64,000 nt of DNA from Setophaga petechia. Its lineage: Eukaryota; Chordata; Aves; Passeriformes; Parulidae. The translations under genes and the position numbers were made by a program. The notes under the pieces are model-generated. The model was not told where the DNA came from. It was given only the letters and a program-made list of their open reading frames with translations, and did not search any database. The stretch covers positions 3,224,001 to 3,288,000 of the forward strand of contig JANCRA010000012.1 in NCBI GenBank assembly GCA_024362935.1. Direction: 5' to 3'. Positions within the stretch are counted from its first letter, which is position 1; the number at the start of each line of letters is the position of its first letter. Shown here in pieces: positions 45,501-58,658 of this stretch.

Positions 45501-46939
45501 GGGCTTCAGTGAATAGGAAGACTAGAAATATTTCTTGATTTTTATTAGATCTTGTTGGAAGGAAAACCTATTGAAATAATGTAGTTCAAATTAAACAGTA
45601 TCAAAGCAGTTTATTGATCTACTAGTGACATGTAATTAGCCAGTAAGCAGCAACCCTGCCTGATCCAGGCTCAGGTTGAGATGCTGAGGCAGCTTGCCCC
45701 AGTGTCAATCCAAGTTTTGACTGCTGCTGACTCTAGTAAAAGGTCTCTATCCCCCATTACAAATGTTCACACTTTAATGCTTCTTTTTTAGTTGAATCCT
45801 CCCATTTTTCAAAAATATTTGTAATTCTCTTCTCTTTAATCTGATCTGTTTGGGGGGAAATGCTATTCCAGATAGTTTTGAGCATTTGAACCACTTGCAT
45901 TGGATATTGGATATATATCCATCTCTTAACAAGTGGTGATGCCCAGGCCATTGCCAAAGGTCAGCTCTGCAGTCACTCATCACAAAGTTTCTAACTAGTT
46001 GATAATTATGATGTCATTTAATTAAATATTTTAATCTGTGCTCCTCAGAGTTACTTTGGACTTGCAGACATATGCAGTGCTCAGGAAAGATGAAGGTCTT
46101 GCCAATCTTGTCAACCTTGATTAAAAGTGGGTAACCAAAATTTCATGGTATATTTAAACAATTGCACACATAGATGATTATTTCATTACTTACATCATTG
46201 CATGTGTTTATATTAAACCAAGTGGAAACTGGAATTTCCATCTTCTAGGAAATATTTGCAATTCTTAGGAAAAAAAAAATCCCAGTTGAAGGCAAAAGGT
46301 TGGAAATAAGCTTTTCCTTTCTTTGTCCTCTTTTAGGAGCCTTAGAGAGAATGATTGCTTTTTGGGAAAGGGTGAAGAGACGAGGTGAAGTTTATTTATT
46401 TTCTCTCATGAGGTCCCATCTTGGCAGCACACTGCTTTAGGTCTTGAGGGCCTAAGATCTGAGGAAGTGAACAGTCATTGCTCTCTGGAAAGATCTTGGG
46501 AGTCTGTGCTGTGTAAAAATACTGATTAAGTCACGAGAGCGTATTTGGTAAGCTGCTAAAATGCAGGGCTGCTGCAGTGATTTTTTGTTTCATAAATTGA
46601 ATTTCTGATGCAGGAGGAAAACATCAGTGTTCTTGAGCTTTCTTATTTGACTGAGTTTGAGCCATGATCCTTACTATGTTTATGTCAGTTCACTTCAAAG
46701 TTGTACTTTCTTGAAGGCGGTGGAGATAGAGACAATCAAGAGTAGCACAAACACAGCACAAAACCTGATATTAGAAACTGGATAAGATTATTGTTTTTTG
46801 TTAAAACCACCTTCTCTGCTCAAATTTTCTATACCTGCAGATGCATTTTCTTCCATTGCCTCTATAATACAATGTCTGTCTTTATGAGTAAGATTTTCAA
46901 GGTTGAATTTATCCAGCTCTTCCTTTCATTTATTTCCTT
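42576..46939. other. Unique A+T-rich stretch
   Basis: No gene or repeat family recognised. It contains A-runs at 42671-42691 and 43313-43324 and a short TA-rich tract near 44587-44605. The block at about 45.29-45.72 kb is not simple sequence but matches nothing I know. Confidence 0.5.
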
Positions 46940-47180
46940 ATGCCTTTTTTCAGCAAGGCTGAAGAGTCCCTCTTTTTGTCACAGGCTTTTTTTTTCCTTT
47001 GAATGTAAAATATCTCTACAAAGTAATCACTTTCAACCTTTTCTTTTCTGATAACTCCTGAAATCCTCCCTTAGAGACTATGTTTTCCAGTGCTCGACCC
47101 CTTCTGCATGAGTGTCTTTTCTCTGAGCTCTCTCCAGCTGATTGTACAGCTTTCTTGAGGATTCAAGGCTAAGCAAGAGA
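46940..47180 (-). mobile_element. Ancient CR1 LINE remnant, antisense
   Basis: The reverse complement resembles the CR1 region just before its 3' untranslated part: AGGCTGAAGAGTCCCTCTTT (46956), TTTTCCAGTGCTCGACCCCT (47083), GAGCTCTCTCCAGCTGATTG (47125) and TACAGCTTTCTTGAGGATTC (47146). The last three blocks are colinear with the usual 'ttctccag..cttgatc / ctctctccag..gt / tctttcttg' order. The left boundary is uncertain, and an internal insertion or deletion separates 46970 from 47070. Confidence 0.55.
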
Positions 47181-50100
47181 AATTTCTCCACTCTGTAATT
47201 TACTTTACTTTTTAAGAGTGTCAATTGTCATTCAGTTGGTTTTCTTCTCTTTTATCACAGCAGTGCTCTGGATGTTCATGTTGAAGTTAAAAACAAGTGT
47301 ATCAGTTTTAAAATTATGCAATTTCTTCTCTCCTGAATTTGGTTTAACAGATGATCTTGAAATACTGTCACTTCCTATGGGACAGAAATCCTGTTTACTT
47401 TTTCAAGGCCATTGTTCTCTTAGATGGGCAGCAATATCTCTCCCTATAAAAATGAAATCTTTTCTCTGCTTTGTAAGAGAAAATAGGAGAATACCATTTC
47501 ATTTTAATTATTAAAAACATAGAAAAAAATTTAAAAAAGGAAAAAAATATTCACTGAGTTGAAGAAGAAAGAGGAGGGTTAGGATTGTGACAGAGGGTAA
47601 GAGAAATAGTGCTTGTGTTATGTGATATATGGCCGTAACTGACCTCAGAGGTTTACTTCAGAGACTCCTTTTTGTTTCAATAGAATTTGGTGATTCTCAG
47701 GGGAAAAAATTATAAACGAGTCATTATTAAACTATTGTACATCCAACCTAACTTATTTTCTTGTGACATTTCTGCCAAAACTTTTTTGTGGTTTTTATAA
47801 TGTACACTGAGGGATTCAACCATTTTAAATCTTAGAAATTCTGATTGTTGTAGGTGGCTTAGGGCAAAAGTAAATTGACAAATATAAGTGATGTAAGGTC
47901 ATTGTGATCATTCCTTTCATTTCATGCTCATTTAAGGGATTATTTGGTATGCAACTAGGAAGGAGGCCGTAACGACTTGCCCTAAAAAGAAAAAAAAATA
48001 CAATTCACAAAGGCTTCAGATTTCAAGTTTCTTTTCTTTGCCTTTGCTATGAAAAGTTGGAAAGAAAAATGCTAAATATTCAGTTTGCTCAGTGGTAATT
48101 CTGTTGGGAGAATCAACAAAGAAAAACACAAACCTACAATCCAAGTTCCAGCTAGAGGGGCAGGGAGCAGAGATGCACAGCTAGCGGGAGAGGCTTTGAG
48201 GGTCGGTGAGGAAAGGTCCAGCAGTGGAAGCAGGACTAGGAACAAGAAGATTCATGAGGAGCAGGAGTGGCTGTTGAAGAAAGGCTCACTGCAAGATCAA
48301 TGGCAGCTTAAATCAGATCTTGTTACCCAGCAGGATTTACTAATTATGCTGAATGTGATACTGCTGCAGAAAAGGGAAAGCCGGTACGTTTGCATCCAGT
48401 GGTTGCATCTGATGACTTCAAAGTAATGTAGCTGTACTTGAGGAACCAGTTATTGCACGCTGCCCTGCTGCGTGGAATCCTTTTCTTCCTTCCTTTGGTA
48501 AATCAACTGTTATTAAGGCAAGTTTTAAAATGTTTAGTTTTAAAACTCATACTTGCCTTGGAAAAAAATAGCTAACAATGCACTGGAAAGCTTAACACAA
48601 TTTTCTGAGTATTCTGAACCAAATCAAGGTATGTTAGTAGTAATGCTTTTAAGTGTTAACTCAGCCTTTGATGCTGTTTGTAGTCCTTACTGCAGAAGGA
48701 CTTCAACAATTAAGGTCTATTATTATACATGTAAGAAAAATATGAGTGACAGAGAAAAGTAAAATATTCAGTTTCTCAAACCACTGAAATTATTTACTGT
48801 AACTAGAGGCTTAATACCAATTTGTAAAGCAAAGAGGATACTAGTAAAATCACTAAATTAAAGAATATTTAAATGTGAAGTATGGCTAAGCTAATGACAT
48901 TATCCTTTAAGCATCAATGAAACAAGATAGTGTATTTTTTGCATTAGTGATGACCTTTGACAACTTTTAGAGAACAAATGGCTGAATAGTAGAGTAAAAA
49001 ATTAACTGTTCCAAAGAAGAGGACAAGTCTAGCCTTTTAGACAGAAATCTACCCTGACCAGAAAAGTGCCAAAACAAAAGGTATGATCTACCTGTGTATT
49101 TCTAAAGATTCATATGGTTATAAAAAGCCAAAATTGGTCAGTCAAGCAGTCTCATTTTCTACCTGACTCATTGATTAGTCCAGTAGGTAGAGGAAAATGA
49201 GAGATGAGATTTATTTTGGCTTCAGTACGACTGCTGACATGATCCTGCACATGTAAAATAGGAAGACATGGTTGGGTGAAATTAGCGTAGAGCTGTTTAA
49301 AAACCTGTGCAGCTATCCTTAGCTTTTGGCCTATTATGGGAGGAGAAATTAAATGAGGACTTTGATGGATCTATTATCCATTGAATTTTACTTAATCATA
49401 ACTGTTTTACATGAATGGCATTATAGGAAATAACCTTTAAAATGCCAATACAATGAAGGTTAAAATTAGCAGAGGGAGGACGAGAGAGATACAAGTTAAG
49501 ATTTTAAAATTTTGTGAAAATTTGGTAAAGGGTTTCTAATATATAAGATGAAATTCAATACAGCAATGCAGAATGATTTTTTTGTAGAACAAACAAAATG
49601 TGCAAATACAAAATGGGCAATAACCAGCTAATGATTTGTGCTGCAGAAACTGAACTGAGCCATCAGATCTGAACTCACAGGTGCTAGTTAATGCAGTGCT
49701 CTCTCAAAGAGGCAAATACCTTGCTGGAATGCCTCAGTAAAATATCCAGCATTCAGTTACACCTCACCCAGCAGATAATTCTGTCACTAAATAAGTGCAG
49801 TCTCAGCTGACAACCCAAGATCTCAGCTTCAGATCAGAGAGCATCAATAACAGAAATAAAATGACATGTGAAGAAGGTTAGCATATGGAGAAGAGTGTAG
49901 GGGGATGGAAGATGGGGTGCTTAAAAACAAAAAACCCACCACAATCTTCAGAGGGAGACAAAGAATTTGAATATTTCTAATAACTACTAATTAGTCAATT
50001 AACTAATCACCAGTTTCATTGTCCTTCACATTCATTAGAGTGGGAAAAGTAAGTGGCTTATTTATCAACCAAAGGTAAAGGACAGAAGAAAGTGGGTAAG

Positions 50101-53100
50101 GGCAGGAGCTGTGAAACAGTGAGGTGGCTGGTTGTCCCTGAGCCAAGGTCTAAGGTGGTGTGACCCAACTGCAAACTGTCTGGATCACTCCCATCAATTC
50201 CAGGCTGGGAACCATGGTCAGGGAGAAAAGGGGGTGATGGTTGTGGTGGATACAGGAAAAAAGTGTTAGGGAAGCACAGCAGCCAAGTGTCACATACAGT
50301 CAGGAACATATGACAGGAATGTCTGGGCCTGGTATTCACAAAGGGGTTTGATCATCCACACCCAAAAAAATCTTTGTGACCTGTTCAAGGTACAGTTGAT
50401 GTCTTAGGGCAATTTCAAAGGGGTGCAGAGTACAGTTTTGCCTGATGCTGCAATGCTTGCTATGGCATTAACAGGCTTTGCAGGGGAATCCTGGGTGTGG
50501 TGCATACTAGACAATTTACTTTCATCATTACCTCTAATAAGAGATTTATTTTTTTATAACAGATGGAGTGCAAATCAAATTGGGATGCCAGATCCTTTTC
50601 TGCCTCCTGGCCAGTAGGGCTGAAATTCCTCCTTATGTCTGGGAAAAGTGGGAAACCTGGCTGACTGCCAGCCTGCAGATTAAGGCTGCTGAGATGCTGT
50701 CAGCAGCAGTCTTGATGGTAAATATTCATGAGCCAAATTGTGCCAATATTCATGTTTGGCCGATTGCATATTCAATGTTATTGTCTATACCACTTTGTAA
50801 AGGTCATCCTGGCATCTAAAGTCAACGGAAATGACTGATTCACTGTAAAAGATCACCATTCTCTTAGAAAGTGTGAAACCTGTGCATTTTTGAGTAGTCT
50901 ATGTGGACCACTTGTAAACACTTCTGTTTCTATTATCAAGTGACAGTCTCAACATATAGAGTAGCTTTAATTTAGCACGAACAGCTGTTAGTCTTGCCCA
51001 GCCTTTCTTGATTATTGTTATGCCTTATTTGACTTTGAGATCACACAAAATTGCATCTAGAATCTCATAATTTCACTCCCTTGTACAATGGACTTTTATC
51101 TGCAATGCAACGCAGAAAAGCTGACTTTCCAGTTTTTGAATATTGAGCACATTTTATTAAAAAAAAAATAGATATCATTCTGCTTAGCTTTAATTCATGA
51201 ACTTATTATTTTGGGATAGAGCAGGGAAATCCCACATTAATTTTCAGCAACAGGAATGTATTGCTGTGGGTGAATTTCTGTCAGAGCCAAGGAAATGATT
51301 TTTTCAGCCACAAGAATTCAGTGTTGCAATGTCATAAGAGCATGTAGTTATTATTCTGAATGCTATGCAGACTGTAACATAAGACAGAAAAAAGTGCTCA
51401 CGAGGAACATATTGAATTATAATAAATCTGTCTCGTCTGGAGACAATGATGATCTGGCACATTTTGTCAAGTGGCAGTCACAGAGGATGCTGTGCACTGC
51501 ATACATATTACTGCATTAGCCATAGGCAGCGAGAGGATGGCACCAACAGGGAAAGTGCTCGGACAGATAGGTTGATCATTTGTATTCCAGAGCTCAGCAA
51601 GTACTCAATTCACTGATCCAAACCAAACATGTTGAAGTCAAGGCCTGTTTCTCTAACATGTTTGATATACAGCTGAGCAGTAACTGAATCAAAACAGCAT
51701 CTCACTATTGCTGTCTGGTGTCATACTGGGTGGTGAAAGCAAGTGAAGCTTTTCCTGGCACTGGGGGTATGTTGTATGCAAATGGACCATCTCAGTGGTA
51801 AATCTTTAATGTGGCAGACAGAACATTAATTGCATAGCTCCCCAGGATCATTTTGCATGTCCAGTTTCCTAAGTTAAATTATTCCAACGATTCTTCTCTT
51901 GATGGAGAATTCCAGGCATTGCAATCCTATTGTGTACCATAAATTAACTCTTCTGCTGTTCAGCTTCAAGTCCTCCCTAAATCCTGGGGCAAATGCCATT
52001 CATATGCACCATGAGTATCGAACTGGGACAACCCAGTGTCTTTGCTACTGTCCATATTAATATTCTGAAATATAAACTAATCAGGAATATGATATGATAT
52101 CATACGTCTGCATTTGCATCTCCTTTTTGTAGGATACAAATTCATCTTATGAAAATGAAAGACCTGCTTATTCAAATCTTTAAACAAGAGAATGCCTAAA
52201 GTGCTCTCCCCCTACATTTTATAAAACCAGTTCTTGATATATATACTATAAGGATCAGCACTTTGCCCTTTGAGTGAGCACTATATTGGGGCCATACAAA
52301 CATAGATAGGTGTGTACACACAAGTGCTCACATGCTTTGGTCTGGCAGCCTGCACTGACACAACCTTCCCTTTTATTGTCTGCCCATAATTTAGTACAAG
52401 CTTAGTTTTTGTCATGAGCAGGGTACAGCAATTCACCAGAGTCAGGGGTTAACAGCCTGGCAATGAAATCCTTTATTTTCTCTGAACATTTTCACCTCTT
52501 TTAATCTACCCCCATCTCCACAGCAAGGTGACGATCTCTCAGAGAGAAACTCCTTTTAAAAGCTGCTCAAATTTCTATGTATATGTAGCAAACGATCACT
52601 TTTGCTCTTCTTGGGAGAGTTCTAATGTAGTCCTTTGCACTGAATGAAGATGTACTATTTTAGATGATTAGTTCCATTTGCAAAATGAAAAAGAAAGCTC
52701 AGTCCTTTTCAAAAGGAAAAGCTCAGCATCTCCTCAGATAGATTTTATTTGATAGTTTAATACCTTGGCCTTGTTCCCATGGTTCCTTATTACAGTATAC
52801 TTTTATCCTTCAAGAGAATTGGTCCTCTTGAAAACACAGCGGGTGATAAAAAAAAGCAGACAAAAGGGACATTTTAAATAAAAAGTTAAACAGAAAAAAC
52901 CCCTACATGGTTAAAAATGGGGAAAGATGAGGATTCTATAGAAAAGATACAATTCTTATTTATCAAACTAAGACTGTTTTTAGGCTCCAGAGAATTGCCT
53001 CTTACACTCCTTCAACAATACATGAGATGGAGGTACAAGACTGTCCACAGTAACAAGTGAGGAAGCCATCCATGTCTTTCAGAGAAAAACGTCTGGTAGA

Positions 53101-53799
53101 ATGGATGCCCTCTGTGACCAGATTTATGTCCAAGACAAGCAGCAATAAGAATGGAAGTGATGAAAAAAGCTTAGTTGAAGCATGGTTTAGTTAAAAATTT
53201 GCATTAACAGACCAACTAGACTATACATAAACGGGCAAGAAAGCCTAAATCAAAATGGAAAGTATTCCCTGACCCCATGGCTGTGGGCTGAGCACAGCAT
53301 AAAGAGAAAAATACATCTGTAAGTGTTCTTGTCAGCTTGACTTAGTTAATCTAGATGTTTGGAAACAGAAAGTGCCTTGAGCTATGCAATGAACTGTCTG
53401 CTAGATTTGGGCTTGCAATATTGAGCACAGGTTCAGTCTATGGTTAACTCAAACTTCTACAAGAAAAGTAAGGGACAAATAGTACTTTTTGTGCAAATCT
53501 ACCTGCTTGTAACTTGTCTGATAGTCAGATCAGCAGCTTCTAATTTGTTCTGATCATATAAAAGAGAATGTCTGTTTGCTTGACCATGAGCTCCTTGTAG
53601 GAATAGGAAGCTACTGTATGCATTCTTTGGAACTGTTAATCTCACACCCATTAAAGAAAATTTATAGTTTAAATTGCCTCCTGCATTTATGTCCTGCACT
53701 ACTAAATATTTTCCAGACTTTCATTTAACTTCCAGTGGAAATTATTCTAAAGTATATAAAGATTGGGACCAATTTTTTTTGAGATTGCCTAGAAAAGGC
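47181..53799. other. Unique stretch with motif-dense blocks
   Basis: No gene or repeat family recognised over about 6.6 kb. A plus-strand open frame of 113 codons (48085-48426) has no recognised domain. Blocks at about 50.42-50.83 kb and 51.29-51.56 kb contain little simple sequence and look like candidate conserved non-coding DNA (see findings). Confidence 0.5.
50721..50760. promoter_or_regulatory. Candidate enhancer-like motif cluster
   Basis: Two identical AATATTCATG decamers start 24 bp apart (50721 and 50745). Between and just after them are GCCAA (50732 and 50742) and TTGGC (50756), the half-sites of NFI-type factors. A GATTGCATATTC word follows at about 50761, similar to POU/octamer sites. 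The clustering is seen directly; regulatory activity is inference. Confidence 0.3.
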
Positions 53800-54183
53800 A
53801 TTCTGTTGAAACAGGTCCAAACTAGGACCATGGAGATTATAAAAACTGGGATTTTCCAATCTGGAGAAGTGAAGGTTTCGATGAGACTTTATAAGAAAAT
53901 GGAGACAAACAGTTTAGCAGGGCCCTTTGTGAAAGAACAAGGGGCAATGGCTTTAAGCCAAAGATTGGTAGATTTAAGTTAGATATAAGGAAGAAGATTT
54001 TTTTTGTAAGGAGGAATTTTTTATAATGGTAGACACTGAAACAGAGATGTGTTAGATACACCATCCCTGGAAACATTCACGATTAGATTGGAATAGGCTC
54101 TGAGAAACCTCACCTGCAGGGGTTGGACTAGATGACCTTTAAAGGTCCTTTCCAATGCAAACTATTCTATGATTCTATGATTT
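53800..54183 (+). mobile_element. CR1 LINE 3' end with intact octamer tail, sense
   Basis: About 380 bp match CR1: CCAATCTGGAGAAGTGAAGG (53857), GGGCCCTTTGTGAAAGAACA (53920), GTTAGATATAAGGAAGAAG (53979), CACCATCCCTGGAAACATTC (54059) and GGTTGGACTAGATGACCTTT (54121). It ends with AAGGTCCTTTCCAATGCAAA and two perfect ATTCTATG octamers at 54164-54179. The octamer is the hallmark of a CR1 3' terminus. No target duplication is visible, as usual for CR1. Its coding part is interrupted by stops, so it is inactive. Confidence 0.95.
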
Positions 54184-56112
54184 ATGTGTTTCTATATCTC
54201 TGATTCATGTACTTGTGTTCTCAGGCAGGGGGAACCTCGGAAATGGCCTCTGAAGTGATACAAAAAGAGATGGTTTGAAGGCACTGATATTTAGATGTCA
54301 GCCAATTCCCACAGCTGTCCACACTCCTAGGAATAAGAGGAAAGAGAGGGAAGTGTGTTAACTTCTAAAGCCATTCATTCATCCCCCAGGGTTCCCTTGT
54401 GGAGGTTCTGCTCCTTGGCCCTTCTAATGCAGCCCTGTGCCTAAAGGTATTTGTTATAAAAAGCAACATAATGTGTGCAACACTGCAGTCATTTTAAGAC
54501 TGCACAACATCAGCTTGAACAGGTTTCTTTATAACATATCTAATGGCTGATTATGTATATAGAATAAAGTTGTTTTTATTTTTTTGTTACATGAGTATGT
54601 AATCTTTAAATGTTTACAATCTAAACCACTTGAAAGTGTTGGCTTTTTTCCACTTTGAAAGGTTATACACCCCAATAATCTCCACAAATACCAAACTGCA
54701 ATAACATGTATTTAAACTTCAAATGACTCTGGCAAAAGTTCTGGTTTTAATCATACCCTGGAAAATGTAAATGCAGTTTCAGGGGTGACAAATGGCTTAT
54801 GGCAAGCCAGGTTCTCCCTCCTTTACTCCTACAAATTTGGGCTCAGAAAAAAAATCATTCTATTTAAGGAGTAAAACCCTTCATAAGTGAATAAAAGTGG
54901 TAGGAACGCTTTCCCTGTAAGCAGATGGCATTTTGATAGCTCTATATATGGCTCTAGATATCCCTCTCCCTGGAGACAAGAGCTATAATTTCATTACAGT
55001 GTTCTGAAAAATGGCACGGAGACATTGCATGGTCTATAAAACCTCTAAATGCAGCAGTGATACTTATGCCAGCTCTTCCCTTTCCTCAGACTTTATGTGA
55101 AATATAGACATTTTTGGTTGGAAAAATTGACAATCCCCATTAGTATCTGATCAATCTGCTGAAATGACATGATTTGACCCTGGGTACCTGCTTGGACCCC
55201 AGTCATCGATGTGTGTGGTTTCTGAAACAGTATATTCTGATCCCAAATCTCTGCTTCTCTTAATAACTACAGGTACAAGAGAGAGGCTGGGGAGGTGAGA
55301 AGGAGCCACATTAATATGAATTATTTCCTGTTGCCTCTGTAGGTTGTCTCAGTTCTTTCACATCTGTTCAAGCTGTGCATGGTTTTTTTTTACCAGTCTA
55401 GTGGTAAACATAAATTTGAAATGGCTAGTAACAACCTGACCCCCACCCAATGGTTCTTGGACAGTTTCTTTCCCGCTCTAAATTAATCCCCTTTCCTTTA
55501 AGGTGAGATCAGTGTGAATTAGAAGTGAGAACAGAAGACATTGATCACTCCACAAAACTTAATTCTTATTTTTTACATGGATGTAGAGGGAAATGATGAA
55601 TTATCAAAATATTTGGTCTTATACCTTACTGAATTAAAATCATGTCTCATCTGCCTTCAATATGTATTGATCTGCTTATTCAGAGCGACTAGTTCTGTCC
55701 TTTTCACTAAATAATATCACTGGCTATTTGGTAGATGAGGAAGAAAATTAAATGCTTAGGGAAAAAAATAAGGCATTTTAAATTCTAAGCTTTCCTTCAT
55801 AATTATATTTTCCTTCAAATGCTGTTTCTAAAGCTTGAGTGTAATTCCTGATCAACAAGCAAGTATAAATATGAGTGTGTCTATGTGAAGTATATATTAG
55901 AGGAAACCAAGGCAACTCATTATTTTATCACAGAGCAGGAGTTCATTTCAGAACTTTAAAAATAGGACAGAATAATATTCATTACTACTTTGTTTTTAAA
56001 TTAATATTATTTTTGAAAAATAAATCTCATGGCCCAGTCCTCCATAAAGCAAGTGAAATAATGCAGGTTATTAGAAAAATATTAAAGATTTTTATCTCGT
56101 ATATTTACCATA

Positions 56113-56142
56113 TTATGAAATATATATTTATATATTTCATAA
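56113..56142. repeat. A+T hairpin with perfect 12-bp arms
   Basis: TTATGAAATATA (56113-56124) and TATATTTCATAA (56131-56142) are exact reverse complements around the loop TATTTA. The long perfect arms in pure A+T sequence could extrude as a cruciform. Confidence 0.8.
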
Positions 56143-58604
56143 ATTGATTATGAGTTTCTAAAGCAAAGGAAAGTGTCAAACATATTTTCTGTTACAGAAA
56201 AACACACAGCAGTCCCAAAAATGTGTATGCACTGTATACAATATTAATTTTTAAAACTGGGAATAAATTATTTGTACTTATTCTAATCTGCAAATATTTT
56301 TCATCAGGAAAATTTATGAAGATGAACTAAATCTTGGCACTTTATATATCCTGCCAATTTGCTTTAACTGATGATAAAGCCTCTTTTAAGGCTATCAGAA
56401 ATTATTTGTAGATAATTGCTTATGACTTAGTGATGATCTCTGCAGACTGAGACTCCGGGCATCTGTTACTTTTTGCCACACTGTCAGCCATCATGATCAA
56501 CAGATTTGAGCACTCAGAAACTTGTACAGCTTTGAGGAAACAGTGATAGACCTAAATTTTGTGAGATGGTCTGTGTGAAAGTGGAACATTTAGCCTGAAC
56601 ACTTTGTCAAAACCCAACAAAAAATAGAAAAAAATATTTGCAAAAATTCTCCTCTCTTACTGAACCCTATTAGCATTTCATTAAAAATTGACTTGGTGGA
56701 ATCTTATTCAAACTGTCTGCAACAGCTCCCATATCATCCAAACCAAGACTGAATCTTTGCAGAAGAATCAGACCTGTGCCCATGTGTAATATACAATATA
56801 TAATATAATCCTGCTGGGTAGCAAGCAGCACCTTCAAGGCTGCTGTTTCTATCTACCAGTCCTGAAGCTGGGACAAAGCACAGATTGCTCATCTGGAATT
56901 TTAGTTTCAGCAGAGTGCATAATGTATGCTAAAGGGCTCAAGGAAATAAACAGAGGATAATGGGTCCTTTGTTCTGCTGTAGCTGTGTGCAACTTGCAAA
57001 GAGTTGTTTAATTCTGACTGATTTTCTTTTGATATCATGTTTGCATGTTTTTAATCTTGTCTATGCTAGTGAGCTTTCAATTCAGTAGTGGACAATATCC
57101 TGCTGAAGCTGAATGCTTATCCTGCAGTTTTCAACTCATTGCATGCAACTTGCAGAAGGATTTATTTTGTTAACTCTCCCAAGTGCATAAATACTATTAA
57201 GGACTTATGGGTTCCTCTACTAGATTACTGACTTAATACTGACCTATTGGCCATCTTCTCTTCAAGATTTTTTTTTTTTGTATCTGCTTGCCACCCCAAT
57301 GGAAAATATTTTCATAGCCAAAACCTTTTTTGACTTGTTTTGCAAAACACAGAATGGTTTGAGGAGTCTGAAGCTCATAATTTGCAGAGTTTTGTCACTT
57401 TCTACAAAATCTGCCCTGAGTAGTCATATCAACAGAAGTGCCTTTGTGATGCATATACGATATAAAAGACAAACAAAGACATAAAATTCAAAATACAGAA
57501 ATTCATATAAGATAGAAAATGCTATCTATACATATACACATAGGTACAGGCAATATATATGTATGTATATGTACTTTTTTTTTTCTGAAATGCTAAGCAG
57601 TTGTATATCTTCTTGGTTTAAAACAAAGCTTATTCAAGCCAGACAACTTTTTCTTGTTTTCACATTACTTAATCAAATCCCTAAAGAAATGAGTGATCCT
57701 ATATTAAGATCTGGCTACTGGCCATGTGATATCATTTGTTATATGCTACTTTCTCCATTCTCTTTAATTTCTAATCTTACCACCTTATAGATACCCATTA
57801 CTTAACTTTTTATATACAAAGAATGTATTATCACTGCTCATGTTGGAGGTTCAATGTCATTTTAGTCTAAGGAGGTGACCTGGGGATTCTAATTCCATAG
57901 TATTTTATTTGCTCCTATGAAGAACATCTCTATCACTGAAAACAGTGTGGTGCTAGTTGTGTTCAAATTTGTGTGTTGTTATATTCAAACTGCCTTTTCT
58001 CAGACAGGACTCGTAGTTCCCATGTGGTTTTATTGAAGACGAAGGAAATTGTTAAACCTCTAAATGGGTATATTCACTTCAGTGTTTGCTGCTCTGTTAT
58101 TTGTGTTCTTTATTTCAACCATGGTTGCCCACTAAACATGCCCACACAATATGCTCTCACATCAAATTAGGTGGAGACACACTCTTTATTGTTGATAGTA
58201 AAAACTGACTCACTTGACATTGTCAGTTTTGAAGTACACTTGGCTTCCTAATCTACTAGAATTCTGCTTATTTTGTATACTGCACAAATTTCTTAAAACT
58301 ATAGGTTTGATGTACACAAATGAACTTTTTGTATGGATGGGTCATGACACAGGGGAATAATTTTTTATGGTGTATTTCTTAGATCATTAACTTATGTGAA
58401 GGATTCGATGACCTAACAGAAAATGTCTAAAATTTAAAGTCAGAGTTCAAAATGGAAATCAAATTTCCTTTTTATTTTTTAAGTGAGAATAGCAAGATAT
58501 CAAACATAAGTCCCAGAGGGCAGGCTAAATCTTAGGCAGGCAAAGCCTTTAAATCTGGGCAACAATCTGGGTAGATGCAAGAATCATTGTCTGAAAGCAA
58601 TAAA

Positions 58605-58658
58605 TATGATTAGGCTGAATGACCATTGTGATCCCTTTTAAACTCACCTATCTGTGAA
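58605..58658 (+). mobile_element. Possible CR1-like LINE tail, sense, highly decayed
   Basis: TTAGGCTGAATGACCATTGT and GATCCCTTTTAAACTCACC (58611-58648), followed by TATCTGTGA, resemble the terminal 'gactggatgacca..gtggtcccttccaacct..attctgtga' block of CR1. Only about 50 bp can be aligned by eye, so the call is tentative. Confidence 0.4.
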
